Counted from the stretch's first letter, positions 18,070 through 26,698 are shown. The stretch: DNA of 64,000 bases from Aerococcus urinaehominis (GCF_001543245.1 NZ_CP014163.1:1408387-1472386), one strand, 5' to 3'. Program-made: numbers and translations. Notes: a model not told the origin generated them from the sequence alone.

Positions 18070-18621
18070 ATGGAGTTCGGTGAAAAAACCCTTAGTAAGC
18101 AAACAATTTATGAAGGAGCTATTCTAGATTTAGAGGTCCACCAAGTAGCTTTACAGGATGGTAATCAGGCCAAGCGTGAAATCATTCGCCACCAGCCAGC
18201 AGTTGCTATTTTAGCCCTGGTTGATGACAAGATTATCTTGGTTAAACAATATCGTAAGGCGATTGACCGGGCTATTTTGGAAGTACCGGCGGGCCTAGTA
18301 GATCCGGGTGAAGATTGGCTAGCTGCAGCTCAAAGAGAACTTGAAGAAGAGACCGGTTACCAGGCTGACTCTTGGACTAAATTGTTTGGCGGCTACCTTA
18401 GTCCTGGTTATTTAGATGAGTATTTGCAAATATACCATGCTGATCAATTGCGACTAGTTGACCAACCCTTAGCCCAAGATGAGGATGAGCATATTGAATT
18501 AGTTAGGCTAACCCTTGACCAAGCCTTAGATATGGTTAACCAAGGCGAAATATGTGACTATAAAAGTTTTTGTGCCATCCAGTATTGGCAACTACTAAAG
18601 GCTGGTGGTCACAATGGCTAA
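18070..18621 (+). CDS. nudF: Nudix hydrolase, ADP-ribose pyrophosphatase type
   Basis: This enzyme probably splits ADP-ribose and related nucleoside diphosphate sugars into AMP and sugar phosphate. The Nudix box is complete: G75-x5-E81-x7-R89-E90-L-x-E93-E94-x-G96, which binds the catalytic magnesium. The 183-residue length and the N-terminal beta strands fit the NudF/YqkG group. AAGGAGG precedes the ATG. The stop overlaps the next gene by 8 bases, so it heads an operon with the MacP-like gene, mtnN and possibly pncA. Confidence 0.92.
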   Translation: MEFGEKTLSKQTIYEGAILDLEVHQVALQDGNQAKREIIRHQPAVAILALVDDKIILVKQYRKAIDRAILEVPAGLVDPGEDWLAAAQRELEEETGYQADSWTKLFGGYLSPGYLDEYLQIYHADQLRLVDQPLAQDEDEHIELVRLTLDQALDMVNQGEICDYKSFCAIQYWQLLKAGGHNG

Positions 18622-18979
18622 GAAACCTTTAATCACTCGGAAAGCTTATCGGGAGTATATGGCAGATAAGCAGCAGGGAGAGGCGGGTAGGCCAAGAAAA
18701 ACAACTAGTAAAAAACAAAATGCACCTCGTTTCAAGCGCACTAAGGATCAGGACCAGCGTCGCTTTCATTGGCGCCAGGATGATAGGTTTAATGAAAGCA
18801 ACACAGTAGCACCTGAAGTCCAAGCCCGTCCTAATGACCAATTTGATCGTAGAGACGACCAAGCCGATAACCGGCCTTTTTGGCAGTCACCAGCTAAACA
18901 GAACAAATTTTTAAATTATGGGATTGGTTTAACAGTGTTTGGTATTATTATTTTGACCTTAATCACCTTTTTTGTTTAG
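18614..18979 (+). CDS. MacP-like single-pass membrane protein
   Basis: The 121-residue product starts M-A-K-K-P-L-I-T-R-K. It has a long, charged cytoplasmic region rich in R, D, Q and N (to about residue 95), one hydrophobic segment of about 22 residues and almost no extracytoplasmic tail. In streptococci a gene of this shape, beginning with a similar K-P-L-[IL]-T motif, encodes MacP, a phosphorylated activator of a class A PBP; as I recall it also sits near a Nudix gene and mtnN. Homology is inferred from topology and place, not from strong similarity. The start at 18614 is preferred over the GTG at 18605. Confidence 0.6.
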   Translation: MAKKPLITRKAYREYMADKQQGEAGRPRKTTSKKQNAPRFKRTKDQDQRRFHWRQDDRFNESNTVAPEVQARPNDQFDRRDDQADNRPFWQSPAKQNKFLNYGIGLTVFGIIILTLITFFV

Positions 18980-18988
18980 GAGAATGAT

Positions 18989-19675
18989 ATGAAAATTGGA
19001 ATTATTGCGGCCATGGCTGCAGAAATAGCATGTTACCACCAAACAATCAGTCAGGTTACAAGTAAGACGATTGGTCCCGTTAGCCTTTATCAGGGGCAAT
19101 ACGCTGGGCACGAAATTTACTTTGTTGAATCTGGTATTGGTAAGGTCAACGCTAGTATTGCGACAACTTGCTTGGCTTTAGAGGATTTAGATTTGATTAT
19201 TAATACGGGTTCAGCTGGGGCGGTTGCTGATCAGCTGAAAGTAGGGGACTTAGTTTTAGCTAGCCAAGCGGCCTATCATGATGTAGACGCTACGGCTTTT
19301 GGTTATGCTAAAGGACAGGTGCCGCAAATGCCGGCTTCTTACCCGATGTACCAAAATGAGCGCTTAGCCCAAAGTATTGACCGCCTTAGTCAAACTAACC
19401 TTTACCAGGGTATGATTGTATCTAGTGATTCATTTGTTGCTAGTCAGGCTGAAATCAGTCGTATTCAAAGGGAGTTTCCAGCTGCCCTGTGTACAGAAAT
19501 GGAAGGGGCAGCCATAGCGCAGACTTGCTATCAATTTGAAATTCCCTGCTTAATTATCAGGGCAATTTCTGATACAGCTGCCCAGGATGCGGATGTTTTG
19601 TTTGATGAATTTATTGACCAGGCTGGACGGGACTCAGCCCAGCTCACTTTGAAATTGATAGAAGAGGGGATTTAG
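18989..19675 (+). CDS. mtnN: 5'-methylthioadenosine/S-adenosylhomocysteine nucleosidase
   Basis: MtnN (Pfs) removes adenine from methylthioadenosine and S-adenosylhomocysteine, which feeds methionine salvage and supplies the precursor of autoinducer-2. The expected catalytic residues are visible: E12 in the first helix, E-M-E-G-A-A near residue 172 and the aspartate in R-A-I-S-D-T-A near 197. The 228-residue length is typical. An AGGAG site precedes the ATG, 9 bases after the MacP-like gene. Confidence 0.96.
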   Translation: MKIGIIAAMAAEIACYHQTISQVTSKTIGPVSLYQGQYAGHEIYFVESGIGKVNASIATTCLALEDLDLIINTGSAGAVADQLKVGDLVLASQAAYHDVDATAFGYAKGQVPQMPASYPMYQNERLAQSIDRLSQTNLYQGMIVSSDSFVASQAEISRIQREFPAALCTEMEGAAIAQTCYQFEIPCLIIRAISDTAAQDADVLFDEFIDQAGRDSAQLTLKLIEEGI

Positions 19676-19677
19676 AG

Positions 19678-20226
19678 ATGAGAGCCTTACTCGTAGTTGA
19701 CTATACTAATGATTTTGTTGCTGACCAGGGCAGTTTGACAGCTGGAGCACCGGCCCAAGCACTAGAAGATACGATTTATGATTTAATTGCCGACTTTCAT
19801 AGTAATGGGGACTTTGTTGTTTATCCCACCGACCTCCATAGCGCTGATGACCACTATCACCCAGAAAATAAACTCTTCCCACCGCATAATTACGCGGATA
19901 CTTGGGGCAGGGAGCTTTATGGTAAATTGGCTGATCAGTACCAGGATATTGCTTCAGATGATAATGTTTATTTCTATGATAAACGCCGCTATTCAGCCTT
20001 TGCTGGTACTGATTTAGATATTCGTCTGCGGGAGCGGGGCATTAAAGAACTTTATATTGTGGGTGTTTGTACTGATATTTGTGTACTCCATACAGCTGTT
20101 GATGCTTATAACTTAGCCTATGATATTGTGATTCCCGCCCAGGCAGTAGCTAGCTTTAATCAGGCTGGTCACGAGTGGGCCTTAGACCATTTCAAATCTT
20201 GTTTGGCCGCAAAAGTTATTGATTAA
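19678..20226 (+). CDS. pncA: Nicotinamidase / isochorismatase-family cysteine hydrolase
   Basis: The predicted reaction is deamidation of nicotinamide to nicotinate for NAD salvage. The catalytic triad of the family is present as D8, K102 and C135 (motif C-T-D-I-C-V). D52, H54 and a following histidine form the likely metal site. The 182-residue size fits PncA. The ATG comes 2 bases after the mtnN stop, so it is part of the same operon. A related amidohydrolase specificity cannot be excluded from sequence alone. Confidence 0.85.
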   Translation: MRALLVVDYTNDFVADQGSLTAGAPAQALEDTIYDLIADFHSNGDFVVYPTDLHSADDHYHPENKLFPPHNYADTWGRELYGKLADQYQDIASDDNVYFYDKRRYSAFAGTDLDIRLRERGIKELYIVGVCTDICVLHTAVDAYNLAYDIVIPAQAVASFNQAGHEWALDHFKSCLAAKVID

Positions 20227-20229
20227 TGC

Positions 20230-20258
20230 TTGACAGGTTTTATAGAATTTGTTACAAT
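20230..20258 (+). promoter_or_regulatory. rpsD promoter
   Basis: TTGACA (20230-20235) and TACAAT (20253-20258) are spaced by 17 bases, and a TG at 20250-20251 adds an extended -10. This is one of the strongest promoters in the window. It begins 4 bases after the pncA stop. Confidence 0.85.
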
Positions 20259-20264
20259 ATCTTT

Positions 20265-20430
20265 TGTGTAAAATATGCAGCACAATTGAAACAAGCTCGT
20301 CAACAGTTGTACGCTGGTTCTCCAGTGAATGAGTAGCTCGCGGCTGCAAAGAGTGAAAGTGTCCGGTACACCTGCACGAATGTGGTCAATTGATCGCCTA
20401 TTTTACTCCAAATAAAAATTATTGGAGGAC
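20265..20430 (+). promoter_or_regulatory. Structured rpsD leader, probable S4 autoregulatory element
   Basis: About 170 transcribed bases precede rpsD. CAATTGA (20283-20289) can pair with TCAATTG (20386-20392) to close a domain that contains a small hairpin CTGG/CCAG (20314-20325) and GC-rich segments. In Bacillus, S4 represses its own mRNA by binding a structured leader. The length and position suggest the same here, but the exact fold is inference. No terminator-like hairpin with a T run is visible, so control would be translational. Confidence 0.6.
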
Positions 20431-20436
20431 TTATAC

Positions 20437-21042
20437 ATGTCACGTTATACAGGACCAACATGGAAAGTGTCTCGTCGTTTAGGCATTTCACTTTCTGGAA
20501 CAGGAAAAGAATTAAACCGTCGCCCTTACCCACCAGGACAACATGGCCCAGGCCGTCGTGCTAAATTATCAGAGTACGGGCTACAGTTACAAGAAAAACA
20601 AAAACTACGTTATATCTACGGTATGAATGAAAAACAATTCCATTCACTATTCTTAAAAGCCGGTAAAATCCGTGAAGGTAAACATGGTGTTAACTTTATG
20701 ATTTTATTAGAGCAACGTTTAGACAATGTGGTATACCGTTTAGGTTTAGCTTCAACACGTCGTCAAGCACGTCAATTAGTTAACCATGGTCACATTACTG
20801 TTGATGGTAAGCGTGTGGATATCCCTTCTTACCAAGTAGAAGTAGGCCAAGTTATTGGTGTTCGTGAAAAATCTAAAGACTTACAAATTATCAAAGACTC
20901 TGTAGAAGGTCTTTATGGTCACGTGCCATATGTTGAATTTGATGCTGATAAGTTAGAAGGTTCACTATCACGTTTACCAGAACGTGATGAAATGATTGCT
21001 GAAATCGATGAATCACTTGTCGTTGAATTCTACAACAGATAA
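20437..21042 (+). CDS. rpsD: 30S ribosomal protein S4
   Basis: S4 is a primary 16S rRNA-binding protein that starts small-subunit assembly. The start is the ATG at 20437 with GGAGG upstream; an in-frame codon at 20422 is inside the ribosome binding site. The 201-residue protein has the N-terminal motif M-S-R-Y-T-G-P-x-W-K-V-S-R-R and an S4 domain at about 90-155 ([10 protein letters not shown]). Codon use is strongly optimised. A terminator follows, so it is monocistronic. Confidence 0.98.
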   Translation: MSRYTGPTWKVSRRLGISLSGTGKELNRRPYPPGQHGPGRRAKLSEYGLQLQEKQKLRYIYGMNEKQFHSLFLKAGKIREGKHGVNFMILLEQRLDNVVYRLGLASTRRQARQLVNHGHITVDGKRVDIPSYQVEVGQVIGVREKSKDLQIIKDSVEGLYGHVPYVEFDADKLEGSLSRLPERDEMIAEIDESLVVEFYNR

Positions 21043-21051
21043 TCACCTATC

Positions 21052-21079
21052 AAGAGGTTGGCTTTGCCAATCTCTTTTT
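21052..21079 (+). terminator. rpsD terminator
   Basis: An 11-base-pair stem (AAGAGGTTGGC with GCCAATCTCTT, one G-U pair) and a 3-base loop is followed by a T-rich run. Confidence 0.9.
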
Positions 21080-21098
21080 CTTTTTTTAAACTTTATTC

Positions 21099-21126
21099 TT
21101 GGGCCTGTCCATAACTATGGTATAAT
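21099..21126 (+). promoter_or_regulatory. ezrA promoter
   Basis: TATAAT at 21121-21126 has a TG at 21118-21119 (extended -10) and a TTGGGC -35 at 21099 with a 16-base spacer. Confidence 0.65.
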
Positions 21127-21177
21127 TTATAGTAAACTGGGGTTTTACCCTAATTTTAGAAGAATGGAGGAGCTAGA

Positions 21178-22899
21178 GTGGGATTTTTAATCGGGTTACT
21201 CGTAATAATTGTCCTTATCCTACTAGGCTATGGTATCCTTTACTTTCTTGGTCGCCGACAGACCAAGCAAAATATCCAACTGGATGAACGTAAGCAGGAA
21301 ATCATGTCTATTCCGGTTTCAGATAAACTATATACCCTGCGCAACAAGAACTTAAGTGGTCAAACTTTGCGCCAGTATGAGAAAATTCAAGCTGACTGGC
21401 AGGCGGTAACTAAGTACCAGCTACCAGAGATAGAATCTGCTATGGTAACTGCTCAAGCTGATACAGATAAATTTTCTTTAGTCCAAGCCCACCAAGTTTC
21501 GGAAAAGGTAGCTGGTCTACTAGATGAAACTGACCAAGAGGTGCAAAGGATTTATCAGGAGGTTAATGACCTACTGGCGAGTGAAGAGGCAGCTGAAGCA
21601 GGTTATCAGACTAGCTATGACCGCTATGCTAAGGTTCGTAAGCAGTTATTAGCTCATTCTTATAAGTATGGGGATGCTCAGGATACCTTAGAGAAGAACC
21701 TTTCATATATTGAGTTAGACTTTACCAAATATAACCAAGCGATGACAGATGGCGATTTTGTTGAAGCTCAAGATATATTGAAGCAGATTAACACAGATTT
21801 AGATGACTTAGAGCGTATGATGAAAAAAATTCCAGAGCTCTATCAATTAGTCAGCGAAGAGTATGAGGAACAGTACGATGATTTAGTGCAAGGTTACCAG
21901 CATATGTTAGCTGAAAATTATCGCTTTCCTAACGATGTTGATGTTAAAGAAGAAATTAATAAGGTTGATAAGATTATCCATGAAGCTAACCAAGCAATTG
22001 CAGATGCTGATTTAAATGATGCTCAATCAATTATTGAACGAGCTGCCCACCAGATTGATGATACCTATGAGTTAATGGAACGTGAACTCAGGGCTAAAGA
22101 TTATATCGGTAAAAACCAGGGTGGCTTACAAAGACGCTTGGATCAAGTACTCAAGAGTAACCGATATGGTATCTTAGAAATAGATCGTGTGTCACAATCC
22201 TATATTTTGCATGGCAATGAAATGGGTAGAATGCAAGACTATGCTGACCGTATTGACCGATTGGCAGCTAATTTTGACTATTGGAATCAAAAATTAGCTG
22301 AAAATATTATTGCTTACACTGAAGTTGAGCGGAATTATCAGGAACTAGAAGAAGATTTACAGACGATTGACAAGGACCAATCTCTTATCCTAGCTTCTCT
22401 GAGCAATCTAAAGCAGGATGAGCGTCAAGTTCGCGAAGCTGTTTATCACTATGATTTAGACATTCATAATATGAAGCGAACGGTTGACCAGTACCATTTG
22501 CCAGGTCTTAGTGATAGCTATCTAGACCTATTCTTTGCTACTGATGAACTAATAGACAGTTTGGAGAAGAAGCTCAATCGGGTCAAGTTAGATATGGATG
22601 AGATTAATCACTTATCTCAAGCTATTGAGGATAATCTCGATAAGCTTAACCAGGCAACGGAAGAAATTATTGATTATGCCTTACTAACAGAATCAGCTGT
22701 CCAGTATGCCAACCGCTTTAAGATTTCTAATCCACAAATTGCTGAAGATATCCAGATTACTTACGATATTTTCCAAAATGAAAATGATTACGAGAAAGCC
22801 TACCGACATATTGCTCAAGCGATTGATCGGATTGATTCGCAAGCCTCTCAACAAGTTGAGGCCTTGTATCAAAAGGATAAAGCTAACCGCCAATTCTAA
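21178..22899 (+). CDS. ezrA: Septation ring regulator EzrA
   Basis: EzrA is a membrane-anchored, spectrin-like protein that binds FtsZ and limits or organises Z-ring assembly in Firmicutes. The GTG start follows GGAGGAG. Residues 3-25 form the membrane anchor, and the rest (to 573) is almost entirely coiled coil, rich in D, E, Q and Y, as in the family. The length matches EzrA of cocci and bacilli (about 560-575). It is followed by its own terminator and then by nifZ-thiI, the same neighbourhood as in Bacillus. Confidence 0.95.
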   Translation: MGFLIGLLVIIVLILLGYGILYFLGRRQTKQNIQLDERKQEIMSIPVSDKLYTLRNKNLSGQTLRQYEKIQADWQAVTKYQLPEIESAMVTAQADTDKFSLVQAHQVSEKVAGLLDETDQEVQRIYQEVNDLLASEEAAEAGYQTSYDRYAKVRKQLLAHSYKYGDAQDTLEKNLSYIELDFTKYNQAMTDGDFVEAQDILKQINTDLDDLERMMKKIPELYQLVSEEYEEQYDDLVQGYQHMLAENYRFPNDVDVKEEINKVDKIIHEANQAIADADLNDAQSIIERAAHQIDDTYELMERELRAKDYIGKNQGGLQRRLDQVLKSNRYGILEIDRVSQSYILHGNEMGRMQDYADRIDRLAANFDYWNQKLAENIIAYTEVERNYQELEEDLQTIDKDQSLILASLSNLKQDERQVREAVYHYDLDIHNMKRTVDQYHLPGLSDSYLDLFFATDELIDSLEKKLNRVKLDMDEINHLSQAIEDNLDKLNQATEEIIDYALLTESAVQYANRFKISNPQIAEDIQITYDIFQNENDYEKAYRHIAQAIDRIDSQASQQVEALYQKDKANRQF

Positions 22900-22902
22900 G
22901 AT

Positions 22903-22946
22903 AACCCCCTAAGCAGCTGAATCAGCAGGCTGGGGGTTTATTTTTT
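22903..22946 (+). terminator. ezrA terminator
   Basis: AACCCCC (22903-22909) pairs with GGGGGTT (22932-22938), with an inner GCTGA/TCAGC stem, and a T run follows. Confidence 0.85.
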
Positions 22947-22974
22947 GCCCTAGATGCGCTGATATGGCTATAAA
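22945..22974 (+). promoter_or_regulatory. Putative nifZ promoter
   Basis: TTGCCC (22945-22950) and TATAAA (22969-22974) are spaced by 18 bases, just downstream of the ezrA terminator and 20 bases before the nifZ start. Confidence 0.5.
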
Positions 22975-22993
22975 AGCAGTAAAGGAGTATTCG

Positions 22994-24142
22994 ATGTCAC
23001 CTAACATATATTTTGATAATGCAGCTACGACACCAACTTTCCCTGAGGTCGTCACTAGTATGGTAACGACTATGGAAAAGTTTTATGCCAACCCATCCAG
23101 CCTACATAAGGCGGGCACTAGGAGCCAAGCTTTACTCAAGCAAGCGCGCCAGCAAATTGCTACTAGTCTGGGCTGCCAAGCCGAAGAGATTTTCTTTACT
23201 TCAGGGGGAACTGAAGCTGATAACTGGGCTATCAAGGGAACCGCTTGGGAAAAGGCGCAAACAGGAAAACATATTATTACTACCAAAGTAGAGCATCCAG
23301 CCGTTAAGGAGCCAATGAAAAGATTAGAAAAACAAGGCTTTCAAGTGACTTATTTAGACGTTGATCGAGAAGGTAAAATAAAGATTGAGGATTTGGCCCA
23401 GGCTATTCGCCCTGATACCATCTTAGTATCAGTGATGGCAATTAATAATGAAGTTGGCGCCCTACAACCGATTGCCGCTATCGGGGATTTACTTAATAAT
23501 TATCCTACCATCCATTTCCATGTTGATGGGGTCCAATCCTTAGGTCACTTTGAAAAGCCACTGATTCACGACCGAGTTGACATGTTGTCCTTGTCAGCCC
23601 ATAAATTTAATGGGCCACGTGGTGTCGGGCTCTTATACAAGCAAGCTAATCGTAAAATTGTCCCACTACTAGAAGGTGGTGGCCAAGAATTTAAGCAAAG
23701 ATCAACTACTGAAAATTTACCTGGTATTGTTGGTATGGCTAAAGCAATGCGACTAACGCTTGACCAGGCTCCAACTGTCAACCAGCGCCACCAAAAAATG
23801 ATGCAAAAACTGAGAGATTTCCTAGCAGACTATAGCGACCGGGTGACTATCTTTTCACCTCAGGATGCTGCCAGCCATGTGCTTTGTTTTGCTTTGTCAG
23901 GAGTAAGAGGCGAAGTTATGGTCCACGCCCTAGAAGATGAAGGGATTATGGTTTCGACAACCTCAGCCTGTTCAAGTCGGGCTCAGCAGGCCTCTTCGAC
24001 CTTGGCAGCCATGCATGTTAGTAACCAGGCGGCTAAAGAGGCGATACGTCTCTCTTTGGGCAGTCACAATCAGTTGGAGGAAATGACGCGCTTTATATCA
24101 GTTTATCAAGAGAAGTTAAAGCATTTTGAACGTATCCAATAG
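22994..24142 (+). CDS. nifZ: Cysteine desulfurase (NifZ/IscS type)
   Basis: This PLP enzyme takes sulfur from cysteine as a persulfide and most likely hands it to ThiI, encoded next, for tRNA 4-thiouridine (and possibly thiazole) synthesis. The start at 22994 has AAAGGAG 6 bases upstream. The protein has 382 residues. The PLP lysine is K204 in S-A-H-K-F-N-G-P, and the persulfide cysteine is C326 in S-A-C-S-S-R. It begins with the usual Y-F-D-N-A-A-T-T. The pairing with thiI after ezrA matches Bacillus nifZ-thiI. Confidence 0.94.
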   Translation: MSPNIYFDNAATTPTFPEVVTSMVTTMEKFYANPSSLHKAGTRSQALLKQARQQIATSLGCQAEEIFFTSGGTEADNWAIKGTAWEKAQTGKHIITTKVEHPAVKEPMKRLEKQGFQVTYLDVDREGKIKIEDLAQAIRPDTILVSVMAINNEVGALQPIAAIGDLLNNYPTIHFHVDGVQSLGHFEKPLIHDRVDMLSLSAHKFNGPRGVGLLYKQANRKIVPLLEGGGQEFKQRSTTENLPGIVGMAKAMRLTLDQAPTVNQRHQKMMQKLRDFLADYSDRVTIFSPQDAASHVLCFALSGVRGEVMVHALEDEGIMVSTTSACSSRAQQASSTLAAMHVSNQAAKEAIRLSLGSHNQLEEMTRFISVYQEKLKHFERIQ

Positions 24143-24150
24143 GAGGAATT

Positions 24151-25365
24151 ATGGAACCAATGATTATGATTCGTTACGGTGAGATCTCTATTAAGGGCCG
24201 TAACAAGAAAAAATTTACTAAACGTTTACAAGAAAATATTAAAGAGCTATTTACTGATATGCCCAATATGGAAGTATCCCGTAGCCATGATTATATGTTT
24301 ATCGCACCCAACGGTGAGCCAATTGATGAAATTGCTGACCGCTTAAAAAAAGTAGCGGGTATTCAAAGTTTTTCCTATGCTTATGTATGCCCACGTGATT
24401 TTGAGCAATTAGAGATACTAAGCCGTGAAGTTTTAAAACAAGAATTAGCCCGTCGTGAGATTAAAACTTTTAAAGTGATGACATCAAGGTCTGACCGTTC
24501 CTATGAAATGGATACACCACAAATTAATCGGGAATTGGGTGCTAGTATTCTGGACGCCTTTCCTCAATTACAAGTCGATGTTAATGAGCCAGATTTAATT
24601 GTTAGGGTCAAAGTGAGGACCGATGACTTTTTCTTATCTACTAATTGGATTGATGGCCTGGGTGGTTTACCAGTTGGCTCATCTGCCAATGGGTTGTTAA
24701 TGTTATCGGGAGGAATTGATTCGCCGGTTGCCGGCTTCCTAGCTATGAAGCGAGGCATTCGTATTACTGCTGTTCATTTTGCTTCGCCTCCTTACACGAG
24801 CCCACAAGCCTTGCAAAAGGCTAAGGACCTTACTGAGAAGTTAACCCAGTATGCTGGTTGGATTAACTTTGTCGAAGTGCCATTTACGGAAGTTCAAGAA
24901 GCCATTAAAGCCCAAGTTCCCGATGCTTATTTAATGACTATTACGCGTCGTTTCATGATGAGAATTTCTGATCGTTTGCGCGACCAATTCAACGCTTACG
25001 CAATTATTAATGGGGAATCTATTGGTCAGGTTGCGTCACAAACTTTAGAAAGCATGTATGCTATTAATGCTGTCACTACTACTCCAGTCTTAAGACCATT
25101 AGTTACCATGGATAAAATTGACATTATCGATATTGCGCAAAAAATTGATACCTACGAACTATCCATTCAACCCTTTGAAGATTGTTGTACTGTATTTGCC
25201 CCGCCATCGCCAAAAACAACTCCGCATTTGGATAAAGTAGAAAAATTTGAGGCCCGAATGGATGTAGAAGGCTTAGTTAATCGCGCTGTTGCTGGGATAA
25301 AATTTGAACGTATCCAGCCAAATAGTCAGGTTAATTCAAGCCAAGATTTTAGCGATTTACTATAA
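24151..25365 (+). CDS. thiI: tRNA 4-thiouridine synthetase ThiI
   Basis: ThiI adenylates U8 of tRNA and replaces its oxygen with sulfur delivered by the desulfurase. The 404-residue protein has a ferredoxin-like N-terminal domain and a THUMP domain (about 60-165). An ATP pyrophosphatase domain with the PP-loop S186-G-G-I-D-S-P-V-A follows. The rhodanese domain found in enterobacterial ThiI is absent, as is usual in Firmicutes. A pair of cysteines (C345, C346) lies in the C-terminal part. AGGAGG precedes the ATG, 8 bases after nifZ. Confidence 0.96.
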   Translation: MEPMIMIRYGEISIKGRNKKKFTKRLQENIKELFTDMPNMEVSRSHDYMFIAPNGEPIDEIADRLKKVAGIQSFSYAYVCPRDFEQLEILSREVLKQELARREIKTFKVMTSRSDRSYEMDTPQINRELGASILDAFPQLQVDVNEPDLIVRVKVRTDDFFLSTNWIDGLGGLPVGSSANGLLMLSGGIDSPVAGFLAMKRGIRITAVHFASPPYTSPQALQKAKDLTEKLTQYAGWINFVEVPFTEVQEAIKAQVPDAYLMTITRRFMMRISDRLRDQFNAYAIINGESIGQVASQTLESMYAINAVTTTPVLRPLVTMDKIDIIDIAQKIDTYELSIQPFEDCCTVFAPPSPKTTPHLDKVEKFEARMDVEGLVNRAVAGIKFERIQPNSQVNSSQDFSDLL

Positions 25366-25368
25366 TTC

Positions 25369-25398
25369 AAAAAGACTTACTAAAAGTAAGTCTTTTTG
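25369..25398. terminator. thiI terminator
   Basis: A perfect 12-base-pair stem (25369-25380 with 25386-25397) ends in five T residues. The A-rich 5' arm makes it potentially bidirectional. Confidence 0.9.
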
Positions 25399-25419
25399 CT
25401 TCTGATTGGAACTATCATC

Positions 25420-25428
25420 TGTTATACT
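25420..25428 (+). promoter_or_regulatory. Extended -10 promoter of the VOC gene
   Basis: TGTTATACT lies at 25420-25428. The best -35 at a 17-base spacer is a weak TTCTGA at 25400. Confidence 0.55.
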
Positions 25429-25467
25429 AGTTTTAGTAAATAAATTGAAAAGGATGATAACTAAGCT

Positions 25468-26325
25468 ATGACTAGAACAGTTACTCAATCGACGACTCAA
25501 ATTGAAACAGCTGCAGTGACTATTAATGCAAAAAATCCTGAGAAACTGAGTAAATTTTACCAGGATATTATTGGCTTAACTTTATTCAAAAAGGACCAAG
25601 GTGTCTATAGCCTGGGAGTAGGAGAAAATCATGTATTAGTTGAGATATATCCAGCTAACTCAGCTGATACGCCACGCACAGGCCTTTATCATATGGCCTT
25701 CTTACTACCGACTCGCAAGGACTTAGCTGATAATCTTTACCATCTACTTAAATCGGGACAGGAACTGGAAGGGGCTTCAGACCATGGCTATTCTGAAGCA
25801 CTTTACTTACATGACCTTGAAGGTAATGGGATTGAAATCTATGCCGACAAGGATCAGACTGAATGGGAGATTAGTACTGAAGGTTATATCAGCGGCATAG
25901 TTGAGCCGATGGATGGTGATGGTGTTTTGGCCTTAGCAGACCAATCTGACTATTATGCGGGTATGCCTGCCGGTACAATTATGGGACATATCCACTTGTC
26001 TGTAGCTGATCTTGACCCAGTTATTAATTTCTACTACCATGTGATGGGCTTGGGAGTTAAATATGCCATGGGTCAACAAGCTGTCTTCTTAGCCAGTGGT
26101 GGCTACCACCATCATTTAGGGGCTAATACTTGGCAAAACCGCGGTAGCCAAGATAGAGATAGCCATGGTATGGGTCTGCGGAGCCTAGTATGGCAGGCTA
26201 GCGCCAGTGATATGGCCATCATTAAGGAAAATCTAGACCAGCGCCAGATTTTCTATCAAGAAAAAGATAATGGCTTAAGCTTTCACGATCCAAGTGGTAA
26301 TTTGGTTGAGGTGAAGCTTGCTTGA
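25468..26325 (+). CDS. VOC-family dioxygenase/glyoxalase-like protein
   Basis: The 285-residue product has two vicinal-oxygen-chelate modules: about 14-130 and 165-283. It resembles the CatE/catechol 2,3-dioxygenase-like group common in Firmicutes. Likely metal ligands in the second module include the histidine in M-G-H-I-H-L-S, the histidines of Y-H-H-H-L-G and the final glutamate in N-L-V-E-V-K. The substrate cannot be read from the sequence; possible roles are ring cleavage, glyoxalase-like detoxification or thiol-stress defence. It is flanked by terminators, so it is a single-gene unit. Confidence 0.85.
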   Translation: MTRTVTQSTTQIETAAVTINAKNPEKLSKFYQDIIGLTLFKKDQGVYSLGVGENHVLVEIYPANSADTPRTGLYHMAFLLPTRKDLADNLYHLLKSGQELEGASDHGYSEALYLHDLEGNGIEIYADKDQTEWEISTEGYISGIVEPMDGDGVLALADQSDYYAGMPAGTIMGHIHLSVADLDPVINFYYHVMGLGVKYAMGQQAVFLASGGYHHHLGANTWQNRGSQDRDSHGMGLRSLVWQASASDMAIIKENLDQRQIFYQEKDNGLSFHDPSGNLVEVKLA

Positions 26326-26332
26326 TGAAGCA

Positions 26333-26365
26333 AAAAAGAGGACTCCCACGGGGTGTCCTCTTTTT
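26333..26365. terminator. Bidirectional terminator between the VOC gene and the convergent small gene
   Basis: AAAAAGAGGAC (26333-26343) pairs perfectly with GTCCTCTTTTT (26355-26365). The A-rich and T-rich flanks allow it to serve both convergent genes. Confidence 0.9.
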
Positions 26366-26379
26366 AAACTATATAATAA

Positions 26380-26547
26380 TTATAAAATACCGAAATAGCC
26401 GAGTAATGCGTAACCAACGCTCAGAAGTACTGAGCCAGCAATGGCAATCAACATTACCCAGACAAAGAATTTACCACGTTTTTCGCGGCGTTTTTTACGA
26501 CGAGCCTGTTTTTCAAAGCTAGTTTGTTTACCTGTTTGACGAGCCAT
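26380..26547 (-). CDS. Small basic membrane protein (DUF4044-like)
   Basis: The 55-residue product has a strongly basic N-terminal half (K-K-R-R-E-K-R-G-K) followed by one or two hydrophobic segments to the C terminus. It resembles the DUF4044 group of Lactobacillales, whose function is unknown. The ATG at 26547 is decided by a strong AAGGAGG site 5 bases upstream. A clear extended -10 promoter and a terminator frame it, so it is an independent transcript. Confidence 0.75.
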   Translation of the reverse strand: MARQTGKQTSFEKQARRKKRREKRGKFFVWVMLIAIAGSVLLSVGYALLGYFGIL

Positions 26548-26569
26548 GACAACCTCCTTGTATCTAAAT

Positions 26570-26578
26570 AGTATAACA
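26570..26578 (-). promoter_or_regulatory. Extended -10 promoter of the small membrane protein
   Basis: On the - strand bases 26578-26570 read TGTTATACT, 22 bases before the ATG. It is identical to the elements before the VOC gene and ftsK. Confidence 0.6.
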
Positions 26579-26651
26579 TACCTCATTATAGCGGTTCTTT
26601 ATTTTAAGGTAAAGCTAGCAAAATTAAAGCTCTTTATCTTAGTAAAAAACT

Positions 26652-26681
26652 TTGCTAATATTAATAACAAGAAAGCATTAT
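26652..26681 (+). promoter_or_regulatory. Putative gnd promoter
   Basis: TTGCTA (26652-26657) and CATTAT (26676-26681) are spaced by 18 bases, shortly before the gnd ribosome binding site. The match is moderate. Confidence 0.35.
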
Positions 26682-26698
26682 CTTAAGGAGGAAATTTC

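Noticed and set aside
16187-20226. Possible defence or toxin-antitoxin island in the region with opposite-strand genes
   Set aside because: All genes belong to common housekeeping or envelope families with ordinary composition, and no mobile element borders are seen.
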